Part shown: piece by piece, positions 62,761 to 64,000 of the stretch
How positions within the stretch are numbered: the first letter of the stretch is position 1
Layout: every line of letters begins with the position of its first letter
Assembly: GCA_029776205.1 (NCBI GenBank)
Contig: JAKOTQ010000043.1
Span: 1-64,000, forward strand
Reading direction: 5' to 3'
Length of the DNA: 64,000 bases
Source: Bacillota bacterium
GTDB lineage: Bacteria; Bacillota; UBA4882; UBA8346
The notes under the pieces: generated by a model
What the model saw: the letters and a program-made list of their open reading frames with translations, nothing else
What the model was told of the DNA's origin: nothing
Databases searched by the model: none
Translations under genes and position numbers: made by a program

Positions 62761-63003
62761 ATGGAAAACATTGATTTAAACACGTGGACTGTCATTGTGG
62801 TTGGATTGATTTGTCTGGGAGCAAGTATCGCGGCAGCATTTTCCGATTCGAAAGTTGTTGCCACCGCCTTGGAGAGCATTGCGAGGCAGCCAGAGGTGGA
62901 AGGCGGTTTGTTCCGGGCGATGCTGATCGGTATCGGTTTGGTGGAATCCATCCCGATTATCGCCATCGTCATTGCCTTTATGTTGTTAGGACGGTTGGGG
63001 TGA
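62761..63003 (+). CDS. atpE: F-type ATP synthase subunit c
   Basis: 80 residues, two membrane helices with the polar loop ALESIARQPEVEGG. The ion carboxylate is Glu in GLVESIPIIAIVIAF. The E-S pair after the Glu is seen in both Na+- and H+-coupled rings. The loop-proximal part of helix 1, AAAFSDSKVV, has Ala and Ser in the positions where most rings carry a Gly-x-Gly repeat, and Asp at the position of the Na+-ligand Gln or Asn. ATG after CGGAGGAGATC. 18 bp after atpB. Confidence 0.93.
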   Translation: MENIDLNTWTVIVVGLICLGASIAAAFSDSKVVATALESIARQPEVEGGLFRAMLIGIGLVESIPIIAIVIAFMLLGRLG

Positions 63004-63061
63004 CCGATGAGCCGTCATGGTTAAACCCTTGAACGGCTGAAATGGCGGGGAGGTGTGTTCG

Positions 63062-63580
63062 GTGCAAATTGAATTTCATTTGGGAACGTTTATTGCGATG
63101 ATGATTAACTTCATCATTCTCATGGTTGTTTTAGTTTGCCTCCTTTACCGTCCTATTCAGGGTATTTTGGAACAGCGGCGGCAAAAGATTATCAATGATT
63201 TAAATGAAGCCAATCAATCCAAAGAATTGGCTGAACGCCTTTATAAAGAGGCGCAAATCGCTTTGGAGGAAGCCCATGTGGAAGCCTATGAAATTGTTGA
63301 AAAGGCCCGTCAGGAAGCAGAAAGGCTTTCACAGGAACTGACCGATCAAACCCGTCGCGAACTTGATCAACTTCGGAAACGGGCGATTCAGGAAATCGAG
63401 CGGGCCAAGCTGAATGCCCGGGAGCAAATGCGGGAAGAAGCAGTGAACTTGGCTTTATTGGCGGTTAAAAAATTAATCAGCAGTAATATGTCTCCTCAAA
63501 TCAATGGAGATCTGATCCGGCGTGCTGTAGACGAGATCGCGAAAGGAGACAAACAGCATGATATCCCCGGTGGTGCATAA
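63062..63580 (+). CDS. atpF: F-type ATP synthase subunit b
   Basis: 172 residues. GTG start (63062) chosen because GGGGAGGTG lies 6 nt upstream; the track GTG at 63053 overlaps that site. Membrane anchor FIAMMINFIILMVVLVCLLY at the start, then a long charged right-handed coiled coil (ELAERLYKEAQIALEEAHVEAYEIVEKARQ...) forming the peripheral stalk dimer. Stop overlaps the start of the next gene by several bases. Confidence 0.95.
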   Translation: MQIEFHLGTFIAMMINFIILMVVLVCLLYRPIQGILEQRRQKIINDLNEANQSKELAERLYKEAQIALEEAHVEAYEIVEKARQEAERLSQELTDQTRRELDQLRKRAIQEIERAKLNAREQMREEAVNLALLAVKKLISSNMSPQINGDLIRRAVDEIAKGDKQHDIPGGA

Positions 63581-64000
63581 TTATGCCTTGGCAATGGTTC
63601 AGCTGGCTTCTTCAAAAGGCAGTTTGAACCAGGTTAGGGAGTGTGCTGAAGTTCTTACTGAACATCTCGCTGTTGCAGACGTCAAGCTGTTTTTGGAGAG
63701 TCCTCGGGTCCGTGGGACAATCAAACGGGAGTTTCTTCAAAAGCTGCTTCCGGAAGAGTCTCCCCAAGAGTTTTTAAATTTTTTAAACCTGACTGTTGAC
63801 CGCGGTTATGGCGGGCTGTTACCGGATATCCTGGCGAAGGTGATCGATTACAGCATCGAAGCTGTTGGATATGAGATCATCACCGTCATTACATCGGAAC
63901 CATTGGAAGAAGCCGAACAGGAACAGATTAGATCAAGGTTGGAAGAGATGTGGGAAACCCGGTTGTTTCCAAGATACCGGGTAAATCCAGGTGTGATGGG
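63558..64000 (+). CDS. atpH: F-type ATP synthase subunit delta (partial, cut by window end)
   Basis: 147 codons visible, absent from the ORF track because it runs off the end. ATG at 63558 preceded by AAAGGAG. VVHNYALAMVQLASSKGSLNQV, VKLFLESPRVRGTIKREFLQKL, FLNFLNLTVDRGYGGLLPDIL and VITSEPLEEAEQEQIRSRLEE fit the delta/OSCP N-domain helical bundle and C-domain beta part (usually about 178 residues in all). Links the peripheral stalk to the F1 head. Overlaps atpF by about 22 bp, consistent with translational coupling. Confidence 0.92.
   Translation, partial: MISPVVHNYALAMVQLASSKGSLNQVRECAEVLTEHLAVADVKLFLESPRVRGTIKREFLQKLLPEESPQEFLNFLNLTVDRGYGGLLPDILAKVIDYSIEAVGYEIITVITSEPLEEAEQEQIRSRLEEMWETRLFPRYRVNPGVM

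Overview
The window looks like chromosome of a spore-forming, probably anaerobic member of the Bacillota (deep Clostridia/Limnochordia-like). Support: strong GGAGG-type ribosome sites, frequent GTG/TTG starts, a T-box leader, SPOCS/DUF3794 spore-associated proteins, small proteins that resemble exosporium protein C, and an ywlC-ywlE-upp-atp gene order like that of Bacillus. The genus cannot be fixed from sequence alone.

1-23,000 is a surface-glycan island. It has about ten glycosyltransferases, a complete GDP-L-fucose route (gmd, fcl), two tandem GT10 alpha-1,3-fucosyltransferases and a GT11 alpha-1,2-fucosyltransferase. It also has FkbM and other methyltransferases, two GT2-TPR proteins, and a CapE-like / RmlD-like / 2-epimerase set suited to a UDP-6-deoxy-L-HexNAc. 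Three small paralogous surface-type proteins and one internally deleted 37-codon remnant lie inside it. My main inference is a spore-surface (exosporium-like) glycoprotein system in which these small proteins are the protein layer and the island builds a fucosylated glycan.

23,400-32,400 holds an M3 oligopeptidase, a three-repeat SPOCS protein, a 695-residue SPOCS-like protein followed by a GT4 glycosyltransferase, an unknown small protein, and a Na/Pi-cotransporter-like protein with a PhoU-like tail. The second SPOCS gene plus GT4 continues the spore-envelope theme.

32,500-40,000 is housekeeping metabolism: formate-THF ligase, a eukaryote-type long GMP synthetase, exonuclease III, a T-box (ACC, Thr specifier) controlling homoserine dehydrogenase, and uridine kinase. 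40,100-46,700 is a YejABEF-like peptide ABC transporter with the ATPase split into two genes. 46,800-52,550 is a three-gene signalling operon: substrate-binding lipoprotein, dCache/PAS histidine kinase, and a REC-PAS-GGDEF-HD-GYP response regulator.

52,600-57,400 carries a SIS isomerase, rubredoxin (too short for the ORF track), a DsrE-like protein, a DUF2156 protein and a long glutamine synthetase. 57,600-64,000 runs ywlC (threonylcarbamoyl-AMP synthase), a DUF3108-like secreted protein, an unlisted 58-aa zinc-ribbon gene on the other strand, an LMW phosphatase (YwlE type) with a coiled coil inserted in its catalytic domain, upp, and the start of the F-type ATP synthase operon (atpZ, atpI, B, E, F, and partial H at the edge).

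Scattered between genes is a family of heptamer-repeat elements (RACAGTK, 7-bp period) with inverted arms, one of them inside the yej operon.
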